This document shows positions 47,996 to 62,000 of a stretch of DNA of 64,000 bases, one piece after another. Under the pieces are notes generated by a model that did not search any database, was not told the DNA's origin, and was given only the letters and a program-made list of their open reading frames with translations. Location: positions 2,009,662 to 2,073,661 of the forward strand of contig VXAY01004337.1 in NCBI GenBank assembly GCA_013399855.1, in the 5' to 3' direction. This DNA comes from Oxyruncus cristatus (taxonomy: Eukaryota; Chordata; Aves; Passeriformes; Cotingidae). Within the stretch, counting starts at the first letter, position 1, and every line of letters begins with the position of its first letter. A program made the translations under genes and the position numbers.

Positions 47996-48490
47996 TCACA
48001 GAAACACAGAATGGGTGATATTGGAAGGGACCACAGTAGGTCATCTGGTCCAACTTTCCTGCTCAAGCAGGGTCATCCTAGAGCACATGGCACAGGATTT
48101 CATCCAGTCGGTTCTTGAATACCTCCAGGGAGGGAGACTCTTAAAACCTCTCCTGGCAATCTGTTCCAGTGCGTGGTCACCCACATAGTAAAGAAATTCT
48201 TCCTCCTGTTGCCTCTTGTCCTATTGCTTGGCACCATTCTTTTGACACCCTCCCTTCAGATACTCATGGACATTGATAAAGTCCGCACTCAGTTGTATCT
48301 TCTTGCAGTTGAACAGGCTCAAATCTGTCTTTCCACGTAAGATACAGACTCCAGTCTTTTAATCATCTTTGTTGCCCTCTGCTGGACCCGCTCCCGAAGC
48401 TCCATGTCTCTCTTGTACTGGGTAGCCCAGAACTGGACACAGCACTCCAAATGTGGCCTCACTAGGGCTGAGGAGAGGGGCAGGATACTA
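47996..48490 (-). repeat. CR1 LINE 3' region
   Basis: Reverse complement of a CR1 3' end ('cacagaatgggtgatattgg'), continuing for about 490 bases through the 3' region, including 'tttgttgccctctgctggac'. Same subfamily as 15254-16550. It is truncated before the RT domain. Confidence 0.93.
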
Positions 48491-49440
48491 AAATGGGTGT
48501 TTTCTGCTGTGGTGAAAAAACCCAGTAACAAATACAAGGGTGCTTTTGTATGAGAGCAATACTATGGCATAAATCAAACAGTCTTGCACCCCCCAAAAAA
48601 GTCAAATCTAGGCTTAGCGTGAGTAGAGGTGGAACAGTTTTACCTCTGAAGAGAGTATGCACTCTGCTGCACTGGCCAAGGGGAGAGACTGCTAGGACAT
48701 TTCTACCATTTGGTGTTATGGTTCAAGCCTGATGGATCTGGCAGTTGAAATGAAAACTGTAGTCTGTTGTGTTACAAACATATCAAGCAGCACAAATTGG
48801 CTTGGCTGTTGAAAGAAGTATTCCCCCCTACAACCACAGTGGCAGCCTGAGTCTTTGTGGCATTTTGGCCTTATTTTTCTTTGGGGTGTATCAGCGTCAG
48901 CATAGTAGGAATGCAAAGCTGTAAAGAAGGACACTGTGCACTTTATTTTCTTATTGCTGGCATCTGTGGGAAATGAAAACTGGCAGTCTTGTGAATTGTC
49001 ATCAAACAATAGATTGTGTTTTATAGTCAGTCTAAGAATGCAAACATCTGAGCACAGAATCTTTTGTCTTATTCACCCTTCGCACTTTACTCAGGCATCC
49101 CACATCTCTCTGAAGCTTTGTGACTGGAGTGTCTTGTCCTTACTTTCCAAGAAAATATACAGATATCTAAAATATAATTTTGCTGGATTCAGTGGAATTA
49201 CTTTCTTTTCACCTGCCCCATACTCAAGCATTTGATAACAACAGTAAATATGTAGGCACAGCTCCCTGTATGGACTTGAGAAGTGAGCTCCTGAAGCAAC
49301 ACTAGGGCTAATTGAAAACAAAGTCCTCAACCTCAAGATGGCCTGATTTAATATTTGAGCAGTTCTGTCTCCTCTCCAAGATGCAGAATCACACCCCAAA
49401 ATCATTATATACGCAAGAGACACCCTCCCCAAGGACATCA

Positions 49441-49692
49441 AGAATCACAGAATCGTAGAATCAACTGGGCTGGTAAAGACCCCCGAGATCATCAAGTCCA
49501 ACCCTTGATCCAACACCGCTGTGGTCACTAGACCATGGCACTAAGTGCCCCATCCAGTCTCATCTTAAAAACCTCCAGAGACAGTGAATCTGCCACCTCC
49601 CTGGGCAGCCCCTTCCAATGTCTGATTACTCTCTCTGTAAAAAATTTCTACCTAATACCCAACCTAAACCTCCCCTGGCACAGCTTAAGACC
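49441..49692 (-). repeat. CR1 LINE 3' region, different subfamily
   Basis: 'agaatcacagaatcgtagaa', followed by 'aagacccccgagatcatcaa' and 'aacctaaacctcccctggca', is the reverse complement of a CR1 3' region. The internal sequence differs clearly from the neighbouring copies, so it is another CR1 lineage. Confidence 0.9.
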
Positions 49693-50857
49693 GTAAGAGG
49701 TGTGCCCAGGCCCCACGTTTGTGTATACATGGTTTCATACTCTGTGTCTGAGAGGATAACTCACCCAGCACAGTTGTTGGTTTTTTAGGGTTGGGATGCT
49801 GAGTGGCAAAGGGTAGGGAAAGGAGAAGACTTTCATGACCATAAGGCAGCCCTGCCCATATTCCTCCATTGCAGGATACCATCAACTGCGACTATAATCC
49901 TTTGTTCCCATTCCTATCCTGCCTCCCTGTCAGAGCAGCTTTCTTCTTCACTAGCCTTTTAGTTCTAGACCTTATCAATATAGATGGTCCATCTCCTGTG
50001 TAGCATATGACCTATTGAAGGGCATAATATTACTGAATGCAAAATAGGAAGGGCCCAGGTAGCTTTGCTAATGAAAATAGACATTATTAATAAAATGTGT
50101 GTGTTATGTTTTAAAAAGGTAAGATTCATACCAGCACAAATCTCCCTAGCAGGAAGAATGAGGAGGACCAAATGGTTTCGGAAGGAGACCACATTTAAAC
50201 ATCTTTAATGAATACCAAATTGAGATTGGAAAATTAATAAAATATATTAAAACGGAAACTGAACTTTAAGAAGTGTAGTTACAAGTCTGCTGGAGCATAA
50301 ACATTCTGTAATTGATTTTGTGCCTCATGGTAGAAACAGTAGCTTAGTTTCAAAATGTTGTATAAAGGCTGAATAATATTTAGCCCTTCAATTTAGTGTT
50401 TACATTAAATAATTTCCAACTAAACCACTATTTATCAATATTCTTTAGACACAATTGAAAATGGAAGTTTGTAAGAAATGCCATAAATAGCAGATTTGGC
50501 TTTGCTTTTATAGTTTCCCTTCCTTTCATTTTTTTGATGATGGATTTCCCCTGGCCCCATTAAACTGGTTAGTCAGGTTCTCCGGCATTTTTTGGATGTG
50601 TTTTATCATGGGACATTAAATATTTGCATAGGAGACTGCTTACAGTACAGTCATCAGAATGAGCTGCTGCACCAGTGTTGTTCTGCAGGAAACAGCCACC
50701 ACCTCTTTTCTGTTCAGTGCTGTGTGAGACCAGCTGGTGCAGCAGGCTAAATGCCTGGTATACTTGAGTGTACATGATGTGTGTCTATCTTGTGGGCTTC
50801 TAGCTTGGGTGGATCTTTTGCTAAGGCATCACAAGACTTTTACAATGTCTACAGGAA

Positions 50858-51240
50858 GATCACAGAATCATAAGTGGTTTGGGTTGGAAGGGACCTTTAG
50901 AGCTCATCTAGTCCAACCCCCCTGCAATGAGCAGGGAAATCTTCAAGTAGATCACGTTGCTCAGGGCCCTGTGCACTCTGACCTTGGATGTTTCCAGGGA
51001 TGGCGAATCCACCACCTCTCTGAGAAACCTGTTCCAGTGTGTCACTACTCTCATTGTTAAAATCTTGTTCCTTATGTCTCGACTGAATCTGCCCTCTTTT
51101 AGTCTGAAATCATCACGCATTGTCCTGTCTCTACAGGCCCTACTAAAAAGTCTGTTTCTGTATTTTTTTAGGCCCCCTTTAAGTACTGAGATGGCACTAT
51201 AAGGTTTCCCCAGAGCCTTCTCTTCAGGCTGAAAGATCTT
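50858..51240 (-). repeat. CR1 LINE 3' region
   Basis: 'gatcacagaatcataagtgg' with 'gggttggaagggaccttta' is the CR1 terminus in reverse complement, continuing through 'ctctgagaaacctgttccag' and 'ccctactaaaaagtctgttt'. It is a fairly long 3' fragment. Open frames here on either strand derive from the repeat. Confidence 0.92.
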
Positions 51241-51934
51241 AGTTCTTGTTCCATTGCTGCAGCAGAGACCTGTGATCCTCAACTATTATTGCTTCAGAGA
51301 AATTACAGTCAGATAAGGAATCTTCACTCTGTAGGGAAGCGCAGAAGCAAGCAGCATTTGTGTTGAGATGCCCTGCACTTCCTATGCTGTGATGATGCTG
51401 TAGGGCTTGTGTGGAGAGAAGGGGATTAGATTAGTGACTTTTCAGTGGGTGAAATATTCAGTGGATTCTTTCCTTCCTTTGTGGGAGGAACAGTAACTAA
51501 AAAATGTCATCTGGATTGCAGATCATGTTGGAAAGTATGAGAAGTGATTATAAAATATTGGCAGTGTAGCAACGCTGCTAAAGATGCTGGGAACTGATAT
51601 AAGTAATCCAAGGGTGTGCTGACACAGTGGAGGAGTTGAGAAGCCACATCCTGCCTGTGGAGGAGTAGGGGTCCGTTGCTGTCACTGGAGGAAGCCTGAG
51701 ATAAGTTCAAAAGACTTGAACTTAGATCAGTGAAGAGACTTACACAGCACAAAGCAGGGTCTTGACTGGAGTGTCTGGTAAAATAAGTGTTGATGAGATG
51801 GAAGGAGTAAGGAAATGGACGCGAAAGCAAAACACCTGTTTATATCTGGGTACAGACTAAGAAAGTAAGTAATTAAAAGTGAAAGAGGAGGAACTCTTTA
51901 CTGTATTCATAAGGGGAGAGCTGGCCAGTGTAGC

Positions 51935-52165
51935 TGTTAGGAAGAAATTCTTTGTTGTGAGGGTGGTGAGGCACTGGAATAGGTTTCCCAGAGAAGTTGT
52001 GGATGCCTCATCCCTGGACGTGTTTAAGGCCATGTTGGATGGAGCTCTGAGCAACCTGGTCCAGTGAAAGGTGTCCCTGCTCACAGCTGGGGGTTGGAAC
52101 TAGGTGATGTTTAAGGTCCCTTCCAACCCAGGCCATTCTACGATTCTGTGATTCTATGATTCTAT
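51935..52165 (+). repeat. CR1 LINE 3' end, sense orientation
   Basis: It starts at 'gttaggaagaaattctttgt', passes through 'gaagttgtggatgcctcatc' and ends with the octamer repeats 'gattctgtgattctatgatt', the typical CR1 3' terminus. It belongs to the same subfamily as 43332 and 58796, inserted in the opposite direction. Confidence 0.93.
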
Positions 52166-55100
52166 TTATCTGGTCAGGAACTCATTAGGCAGTGGCATAA
52201 AGTTTCTTCCAATTGAGTTTATCAGGAAAATAAGCTATAGCAAGGGACTAAGGTGATATAGCTGTGGGTGGATTGAAGAAATTAATCTGTGGCATTTTCA
52301 TGCATATTTTTAATATACAGTAAAAATTACATTGTGTTCATAGGTAGTTTATTCAGCAGGAAGAAAATTCCATCTTTATTCCATTAATTATTTACAAAAA
52401 AAAATCCACTGCTCTAGGTTTGGTACTGCAGTTAGAGATAATAACAAGTCTGAGTTGATAATACAGAGGTCTCTAGCATTGCCAGAGGGTTTTATTAGTT
52501 TGTGTGCAATATTAGTAAAATTATTAGTGTTCTTTTTCTATGTGTTTTTTACCTTAAGTAGCCTAATGGAGTTTTTCTATGCATTAATGAACTAGGATGA
52601 GGTCAAGTAACGTACACTTTACCCTTGTGAGCAGTCCCTTTGACTAGAGTGGGAATAGCATTATTTTTGTGAATGCTATTCATAGTAGAAAATGCAGAAT
52701 TAGTCCCTAACGGAAGAAATATCTCTATTAAATCTTTCATCATCTCTGCATATACTGATTTATTCTAGGGAAAATAATTAAATTCATTTAATTATTCTGC
52801 TGTCTATAAAATACAAGAAAGATTTTGCACCAAAGCACAATTTAATCTATAAACTGATGGCAGTACTTAAGACAAACAGCCCAGTAAAAACTCCTACAAT
52901 ATTTCGTAAGACTTAAACATGTAATATATTGTTAAAAAAAAAATAAAAATTAAAGAGTCAGTGCTGGACTATTTTTTTTCACTTGTTCCTTGCTGATAAC
53001 CAAGTGAGTAGAGAAAAAGCTTCCTGGGCAATGCAGTCCTGCCAAGTAGTCCTCCAGATGTTTTTGTAAGTTTATTGGAATTTGCAAGAAGAGCAAAGCT
53101 CTGTTTTAGACTTTCTATACACAGAAGAAGGTGGGCTTAGGTAGAAGTAGATTGTTAAGCTGCAGCTGTTAGAAGTAAAATCTGAAGAGTCCTTCAATTG
53201 CCAAAACTGCTTAGTTTTCCTGATTAGGAAACAAAAGTACAGTTTGTTTCTAAACTTTGGGTCCAACACCTGGAATGTTTACAGGCAGGAGTCTTTGCAC
53301 CTACACACACAAAATAGTTTTAAAAATGCCTGTAGGTTTTGATTTCAAATCTAATATTTTCATTGTCCAAGTAATTAAAAATATCTTTTCAGGACCCTCC
53401 TGTAAACACACTGTATAACAGCCGAGTATAGGAAGTACGTTAAAGCAAACATGCTGAGAAACTCATTACAAAAATTCAAATATATCTCCTTTGAGACTTG
53501 TAAATTTAATAGCAATGTGTATGATTTTATAAATATATTTCAAACTTAAGATTTCTAATTAGATAGCTCATTGATCCATAGGCATTGAAGTCTAACCAAA
53601 CAGCCATCTGCAATTACAATTGGGTTGATAATTTCAGTTCCCAATGAAAAGGCTCCATAACTGCCTGGAGGCTTGGCATTTGTGAGGAACACCAAGGGAT
53701 CAGCTTGGCTGCTAAAAAAGCTGTAGTTGGAGCTTGGGGCAACTGCCGTGTGTGGGCTGCCCTCCTGTAAAACATGTGTAAGGCAGGGTATGCTCATTCC
53801 CCCTCTAATGGAACAGTAATTTTGACAGTATGCTCAAGGTTGAGCTTGGCAAGTCTGTCTCATGTTTATCAGTCCAGGTTCCGGTCATGCATGAGACTGA
53901 GGCAGGGGAGGGAGAGTACTCACACAAGAATAATAAACAGCTTGTACTGCTTCTTGGGTTTACCCTTTATACTTCTTAAAATGTCAGCAATATTGTGGTT
54001 TAACAGAGCTGATCTAGGTCAGATCTCACCAGCTTAATGAAATTTCTCGGGAAAAAAATCATAAACCCAATGATGTTTTATGAAGTTTGTGCCCAAGTAG
54101 TGCTTCTGATAGCTGTTACATTGCCACAGTCTCACATACTTGTCTCAACCCATGGTAGGAATCCCAATTTTTACAGGATTACCTGCAGCTTGCTCCTATA
54201 GTCCTCACACAACACCATAAACTTCTGAGGTAGCAGGCTGCATCTCCTTTCTCTGCACCAGTCTGCACGGGCACATAGTAAAAGCCAAATGTGACACAAA
54301 CACGAGAAAAATCCTTTACAGATGAGTGGAACCGGCAGCGTCCATGAAGTCATTTAAGTGTAAATGTTGCAATCTCAGTCCCCAGAGACTGGAGTTTGCT
54401 GTTCTGAGTGAGTTTTTTTCAGTGTGGGTTTTTCTTTTCAGTTGTTTATTTTCCAAAGCTATTCATGATGAAAGCACAAATACCTGTCTAAACAACAATA
54501 CTCTATTTATCACTTGTGCTTGGTATATCCTTGTCTTTGTTTCTGTTTGTTTTTTCTGAATGGAGGAGAGCCTAATTAAATGCTTTGGGGATAGATGTTT
54601 ATCCTGAGCTCTAAGAACAAATGTGCCCATGAGAAGAGCTTCTGTATCTCTCTCTGTGTGCAGTTCACTGAACAAACCCATTAACCATTCTTCTCATCAG
54701 GATGTTCCTTAGGAACACCTTGCATGCAAAAGTAAACACCAGAGAAGTACTATTTGTTTTCATGATGAATCTTGCAGTTCTTGTACATATCCTTCACTAT
54801 TTTCTTTGCAGTTTTATTGTCTCATCTTTAGGGCCAGTCATTCCCTTGACCTTTGGAATGTTAAGTTTGAGTTCACATGAACAGATCTGGCTCATGCAGA
54901 AGAAAAATGTCACTGAGAAGGGGCATAAGGTGCTCCTCAGGTCCAGACTGCAAAGCTGAAGTGCCAGCCTGCAGCAAGCAGGAACAGAGGAGTCATTCGG
55001 TGACTTCATGTTTCTGTGTTGCTCCAGTTTGTAGATGCTAAACTAAATGAAAATCTGGAAATGAAATCTTCTGGCTTTTGTTGCAGGGATCAGACTGGAT

Positions 55101-58100
55101 GACCTCACTGGTATCTTCTTGTCTTACAGTCTAAGACCTGTATTCACACATTTCAAAAAGTCGTTCTTTTAAACCTTTGACACAAAAAATGGACTCTGCA
55201 GTAAATTCACTGTTGTCTCCTCTCAAAAAAGAGAACAAAACTCAGCACAGCCGAGATCAAGGGTCCTAGCCTTCTAACAGCCCATCATACTTGCATTTTC
55301 CCTACTTTTATAATGACATGTTTAAGCAGTCTTACCTCAGCTTAAACAAAAACCAGCTCTGTAGAGGCTGCTTGTTGGTTTTGGGTTTTTTTCATTGGAA
55401 AACTGATTTTTTACATCTCCTCAATTCCCCAGTTTTGAAGAAATGGATTAGAATCTCAATGGAAATAGGTTTGTGAAGAGGGATATTGCTGGGTTGCTCA
55501 GCACTGATTGTACTCTTACGAAGATCTATAATGTTGTACAAAATGAGCAAATCCTGTGATTGTTCCTCTGTTACCGCCATCTGGTATGGTCATAACATGG
55601 TAAAATAGTTTAGCAGGATTCTTTACAGACACCAAAGTAAAATGTCTTTCCATAATTTCCAAAGCAGAGCTTTCATTTCTTCTTCTGTGGGCTTTTTTTT
55701 AAGAAGATTTCATGGAATTACACTGTGGTTAGGTGAGATAGGAGGAAAAAAAGAGAATTTCTGTTTGGCTTTTTCCTCATTATTCTTGCTGCTTGGTTTT
55801 GTTAGAGCTGAACGGTATCTAAGAATCAAAGCTAGTAATTTTGCATCAGTCATTAGAGTCCTGAGTTCTTTTTGCTTCCTCCTGAGATAAGCTGTCAAAA
55901 TACCTATTTTCCATATTTTTATTCTCCTACCAATCAAAAGGAGGCTTGTACTTTTAAATTCACCTGTATTCTTTCCTGACAGGATCTTAGAGTGAATTTT
56001 CTCATTCTGGGATGGCTAATTTTCTACGAAGGTGCAGCAGTTCTTAGAGAAATCTAGAAATGGCCCTTCAGGACTGACTGTCATGTGCTTACTTTGCTGG
56101 GTCTCAAGCTGCTTCCACTGTTCTTGCGCTGAAAGACTTGTTCACAATGGTGGTGGATGAGCATACTGAAATCTGAAGTATGACACTCCCCAGGGAATAA
56201 TCCTCCTATATGTGTTGCTTATAAGCACAAATCTTCAGGTTTGTGATACATTATTAACATCATTTCACATCAAGCAGTCAGAAAGCTCTTGCTGTCCCAT
56301 GTTCACACATTTTCTCAGGTATCTGTGGCATCTGCCTCAGGGCATGTAGTACTGTGTGGTATATTTGAGAAGATTTCTAATGTGCCACCTCATGGAATGG
56401 AGGTGATTAAAAACTTGCTGCTCCTCACTGTTCCCAGTGTCAAGAGGTGTAAGAAGCAGTTGCAGTTTTAAAAGCATTTAAGATCAGCTAAAACAAAAAT
56501 ATACTGCTTTTGTCTGATACTATACTGTGGGACCTTCCCTGCCTCTGTGCTCTCATCTTACACTTCAGAACCTTGAACAGTGGTTTCTTTTGGGGCCAGG
56601 AGGCTGGAGTACATGGACCACTGACCTTGTGTAAAACTGGTGAACAGCCGTAGTATTCCCTTAGTGGTGAAAAGGCGAGGCAAGAACGTGGACAGAAGGC
56701 AAGCTGTAGGGCAGTGACTCCAGTGTAACTTAAAGTCAAGGACTGGGAGCAGGCAGCCTGTCCAAGGACAAAAGCCAGGAACTAATGCTAAGCCCTGCAG
56801 CTGAATGACTACAAGGCAGTAGAGTGTTTCCTTCCTCAAGTGACAGAAAGGACAAGCCACCAGTTGGGCTCACAAGCCAGACTACAGATCACCCAGCCCA
56901 TCAAGAGGCTGACTGCAGCCAAAGGTGCAGCCTGATGGTGGCATTACCTGGGAAAGTTTATAGCATTGTCAACACTGCCTAATCTCAAGAGTTGGTCTGG
57001 TAGATATGCAGTACCTGATCTATGCATTTACATCACCTAAAGGTGGGGGCTCTTTACCAGGGACTGAAATAACCACGGCCTTCAGTATGACACTCTCTCT
57101 CCATTTTTTCTCTCTCTGCATTTTGTTGATCCTTGTCTTGTTAGGGGACTCTTAATGACTGTTGAAATCTTACCTGCTTCTACTTCCAGGTTCTAAAAGT
57201 CTAGGGAAAAATGTTTGTGATCACTCTGGAGTTTGTTTTATTGCCTTCATGTTTTCCAAATGTATTTGGGTATAGATTTGTTAAGCTGGTATTTTCACAT
57301 ACATTTATTATTTTTTAACTTTAGTTGGAAGAATGGACTTTTCAGGGAGCATATTCTTATTTTCCATCATCTGCCCACATTACTGTTATTAAAAAGCCAT
57401 GTGCACACATATATCCTTCTTGTTAATGCTTCTTTTCCCAGAAAGTAATTTAGAAACCTCTGTGGCTTCAAAGCCACGGCTGCCTGGCATGAAGCTGTCT
57501 GACCTTACCCAGCTGTAGTTGCTGGGCATTGTGAATTGAATTTTCAGCAGAAACCAGAACTTTTATTCATAGTGATTGTAATAAGCTAAAACACACTGAC
57601 TGGTTGGTTGTAACTTTTTCCATTATGATACTGAATTTACACTAATTACATTATTCTGAACTGACTTTTAAAACTTAAAAAGTTTGATCCGTGAGAAAAA
57701 TTGTCTACAGTTATTATGGTTACTTTTCTTGCAGTGCATTTTGAAATTACTCTGCAGCAGCACAGAGTGCTCCTACATAGGGACCACAAATCAAATTGCC
57801 TTATTAGGTGAAATTCTAGACTTTCAGCAAAGTTTCTCATGCTAAATTGCAGTAATAATTGTTACATCATTTCTGCTAAAGGGACTCTCTCAAAAGCTTC
57901 AGATTTAATTTCATTTCTAAACTGACTGTATAATTAAATAATACAGTATAGCCAGCAGTAATCTTTCTTCAGGTTTAAATGTAAATATTACCGGTTACCA
58001 ACAGGAGCCATAGCATCTCCCTAATTGGTTGCAGCTAATAATACATTATGTCTAAAAAATGCTAACTTTAAGGTTATGAAGTCAAGCATTTAGATTGTGG

Positions 58101-58795
58101 ACAATGTCACCATTAACATTGCCCAGGCAATTTCCATTTTCTTGCCATTTGTTTGCATGCATGTTACAGTTTTTAATTAAACAATCAGTGTTCTTTTTTT
58201 CCTCTTAAGTCCACTGCCTCATTCAGTAAACTGGTAGCAATTACAGATTTCTTTTTATCTTCCTCATTAAGAGCATGGCTCCTAGCATTGTTTAACTCAA
58301 ATTATCAAAGCCTTGTACTGAATATTTTCATTTCTTTCCTCCTCTGTGTTTATACGGTGCTTTTACCACAACTGAGCACAATATCCAACAGGGATGTGAG
58401 TGTCAGGTTGCATAACTCTGTTTTTAGGGAGACCTGGAGTTTCAGGAATCCAGACCCTTGTGATAGGAATGCTAGCTACAGAAGTGATAAGATGTGGGGA
58501 ATGTAAAACACTTCTGAATGTGTTGTGCACAAACAAAATGCTGAACAGGGAGATCCAGATCCCACTGGAAGGAATACCTACAATACATCTTCTGCAGGGC
58601 CGCAAGAAAACAATTAATTTTCAACCACTTTTGTACAGTCAGGTCTTAACACCATTCTGGGTTTATGATTGATAAAGTCTACTTATTGTACAAAGTTGTC
58701 TGAAAAATGCTTACCAACAACAAAAGCTTTGGGATGCTTTTTTCAGAAATAAGAGCATTTCCTAATCTTACTGTTCCAAATACCACACTATACTT
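52166..58795 (+). other. intron/intergenic stretch
   Basis: AT-rich and without recognised exon. A weak CR1-tail-like piece is at 55085-55135 (listed separately). A TAAT-rich, complex segment lies at 57925-58190. Several acceptor-like sites were checked for continuation of the plus-strand frame; all led to early stops or lacked a donor. Confidence 0.4.
55085..55135 (+). repeat. possible old CR1 3' tail
   Basis: 'gggatcagactggatgacct' followed by 'cttcttgtcttacagtcta' resembles the last bases of a diverged CR1 lineage in sense orientation. No upstream homology was recognised, so this is a weak call. Confidence 0.4.
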
Positions 58796-59060
58796 CATCA
58801 TAGAATCATCACAGAATGGTTTTGGTTGGAAGAGACCTTAAAGATCATCTAGTTCCAACCCCTCTGCCATGGGCAGGGACCTCTTTCACTGGACCAGGTT
58901 GCTCAGAGCTCCATTGAACCTGGCCTTAAAAGCCTCCAGGAATGGGGCATCCACAGCTTCTCTGGGCAACTTGTTCCAGTGCCTCACTGCTTTCATAGTA
59001 AAGAATTTTTTTTCTGACATCTAATCTAAACCTGCTCTTATAAATAGTCTCTCCTAGTGA
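58796..59060 (-). repeat. CR1 LINE 3'-end copy
   Basis: 'catcatagaatcatcacaga', then 'ggttggaagagaccttaaag' and 'gttgctcagagctccattga', is the reverse complement of a CR1 3' end. It is a close relative of the copy at 43332. Confidence 0.93.
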
Positions 59061-62000
59061 CAAGTACCCAGCTCTGGTGCAAAAGTGCTGAGCTTCCTGG
59101 CGGTAGCAACCTGGGCAGTTAGCTTGAAAACTCTGCCATGAAAAGCTGGGCAAAACTTTTTTTGAACAGCTTGCTCAGCATCACATGTATTAGATCCTGA
59201 AGGTGGGGCATAGGCCACTTCTGCAAGGCCCTATACAAATTCTTTGATGATCAGATAATCTTTCTTCCTTTCCATCTTCCCACAGCCCGATATACTATCT
59301 GTCTTTTGCAAAAGTAAGTTAAAGGTCTAGACAGAGAAATTTTATTTAGTCAAACCTGGAGTCATCGTCATTGCAGCCCCATCTTGTATGCAGAAGGAGG
59401 TAGGGTCCTGAAGAAAAAAGACTAGTTTGGGTATTATAATGAAAAATTGTTTCCTTTGCTTTAAAATCCACCATTATCTCCTGTGCTAGATCAAGTGATA
59501 TTGCTGTGTACCTTTTACCTTTTTTGTAGTCAGAAACCATTCCGAAACAGAAACACCAGGATTCAGTCCTTTCCTTTGTCTTCTTTGAAATAAGGATTCA
59601 GAAATGACAAACAGTCTTGAACCAGGACTATTTCAGTGTTCGTGAGTTTGAGTTTGAAGTCTTATTGATCTGTTTACTTGCCCCTTTTGTCTATAAATCT
59701 CTCTTTTTTGGAAGAACCCTGAAAACCAGTTTCTACCATGTAGCGTATTAACCAGAGTGGAATGATTGCAGTTACTGATTTATTTTACATTTTTTAATAT
59801 GTAGTTACATGAATTTTTATTTTAAAGACTTTCAAAGAGACCCTGGTGACCCCTAGGGAAATGCCCACCGTGCATGACAGCAAGGCAGGAAGTTCCTGTT
59901 AGCCAGCAGCTGCAAAGTTGTGACTTTGGTTTGCACTTTTGGAACTGAATGTTTTGGTTACTCCCAAATCCTGTTTTAGGGGCCTGCGTCTTTGATTCCA
60001 TAGACACACATTGATTTTAGCAAGTATATAGCTCAATGCAGACTTACTCTGATTTTTCATTTGTTGCTGAATGATTTCTTTCTTATCTACTAGATAGTTC
60101 CTATTTACTCTGAACTTGTATATAGATGCATCTTGTTGAGAAGTAAATTAACCATAGAGAAAAATAGCATGTAAACATGTTTAGTAGTTGTCTCAAATAT
60201 GCTGTATACGTAAGAAAAAAGTGTTTTTATTAAACGTTTTGCACTTAAAAGAATTTATTAAGCAAGGGAAGTACTAACTGTAGTAATGAAATTGATGTAT
60301 CAATTAATGAAATTGATTGATTCCTTCTGGTCTCTAAGGGCTATATGCTGTGTTTGATATAATTTGGCATAAAAACTCTCAATCTACTTGGACATTTTTA
60401 AATACATAGCAGGAATTCATATCTGGAACTTTATATGCCTAACACCTTCTGCAGATCTGTCCTAATACCCTTTGGGTTTTTCAAATTACAGTATCTCATC
60501 CTCTGCCACCTGGATTTTATTTGCTACAACAGAAAAACAGCAGCCTGGTTTTCATGATCCCTTTTTCAGACTAAAATAGATTATTCCAAGTAAAGAAAAC
60601 TTTCTCTCAGAACCTACTAACAAAACTGAAAATCAAAGTTGTGTGTAAGCTGGTGCTGGATTCAGTGACCCAGCTGATCCCTTATGTTCTTAATGTGACT
60701 GAGTTCATTATTTTTCTTAACCCAGTAAACTAAGAACTTGATTTTTTGACAGCAGGAATGACAATGTTTGCACTGTTTTTAAAAATGGAAAGAAAATGAA
60801 AGAAATAAAATATATATGTGTGTTCACCTCAGCTTGTAAGAATGTGGCATAGGTTGCATCAATCATGAAACAGGCTCATTTGGCAGTCAACATTACAGTA
60901 GTTTTCTACCTGATTCCATATATAATTAAACCAAGGCAGGCCTTAATTGAAAAATTTTAGAAGACTCATTTGTTGCCCATATTCCAACCTGAGATTAATG
61001 TCTGAGAAGATTACCAGTCTGAAGCTTGCTGACTTAGTCACTTTGTTCCATTATTTTGTACTCTGACAAAGTGAGCTAGGTGTTTGCCAGTATACAATCA
61101 GTTTACAATGAAAAAGCGTACCAAATATTGTTTAAAATTATAGCAGGTAGATGTGTTAATACATTCTAAACGTTGTTTATCTATATATTGCATACTGACA
61201 GATGAGATGAGAGCAAAAATAATTCTTTCTGGCAGCCGTTTCAGCTGGAGGTGGGTAAATTGTTTAGCTTCAGAAAACGCATTTAGAAAATTCCAATTAG
61301 CAACTGAGTTTTGCAGTAATTTACAGTCAGCTGGTGTCAGACGTGCATACTGGATGCAGCCAGGTTGGGTCTGGCATGCATTGCAGCAGTGAAAACCAGG
61401 AGCCAACATTTGCTTTCCAGCTGATTACTCTGGAATCATAAAATTGTAACTAAAACGTCATTAGCCCAGTGTTTGTTTTAGAAACTGAAGTTGGGGCTGG
61501 TCCAGGTCTCACTGAAGTGTTTTAGGATTTTTGCCACAGGTTTTAGGCAATTGTCCCACTTTGAGCTCTGAACATATAAGAACTGTTTGACCATTTGGTT
61601 ACTGAGCCCCTTAAACATTCCAATTCAGTGCCTCTTAAATATTTAGGCAGTGCTATGAGCAAAATCATTTCCACAAAGTCAAATTTCTTGTTTTATAACT
61701 GCCTGCTATTTACTTTATTATTTTTGGTGAGCTACCCTGACGCTGAGCTGGCTGTTTCAGGATATGGGGCGTTCAGACTTGCAGTACGCTCTATTGTATT
61801 CCCAACTGAATGTTTTCTTGTTTAGAGTTAGTCATGAAACAGCTTTTAATTTTGCAAGGCATACCACATCCTTTGTTTGCACAGCTGTAAGAGAAGATAA
61901 CTTCATGGAAAGAACGGTCCTTCCAGCAAGAAAGAATCATCTTCCAAGACAGCCATTTCACTTCCTTTGTGATCCAGCAACTTCATAGCTTTGTATTAGC

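Noticed and set aside
54380..54408. Possible third exon of the plus-strand gene (NPQRLEFAVL before GTGAGT)
   Set aside because: The phase fits but the acceptor has almost no pyrimidine tract and the block is under 30 nt; chance is more likely.
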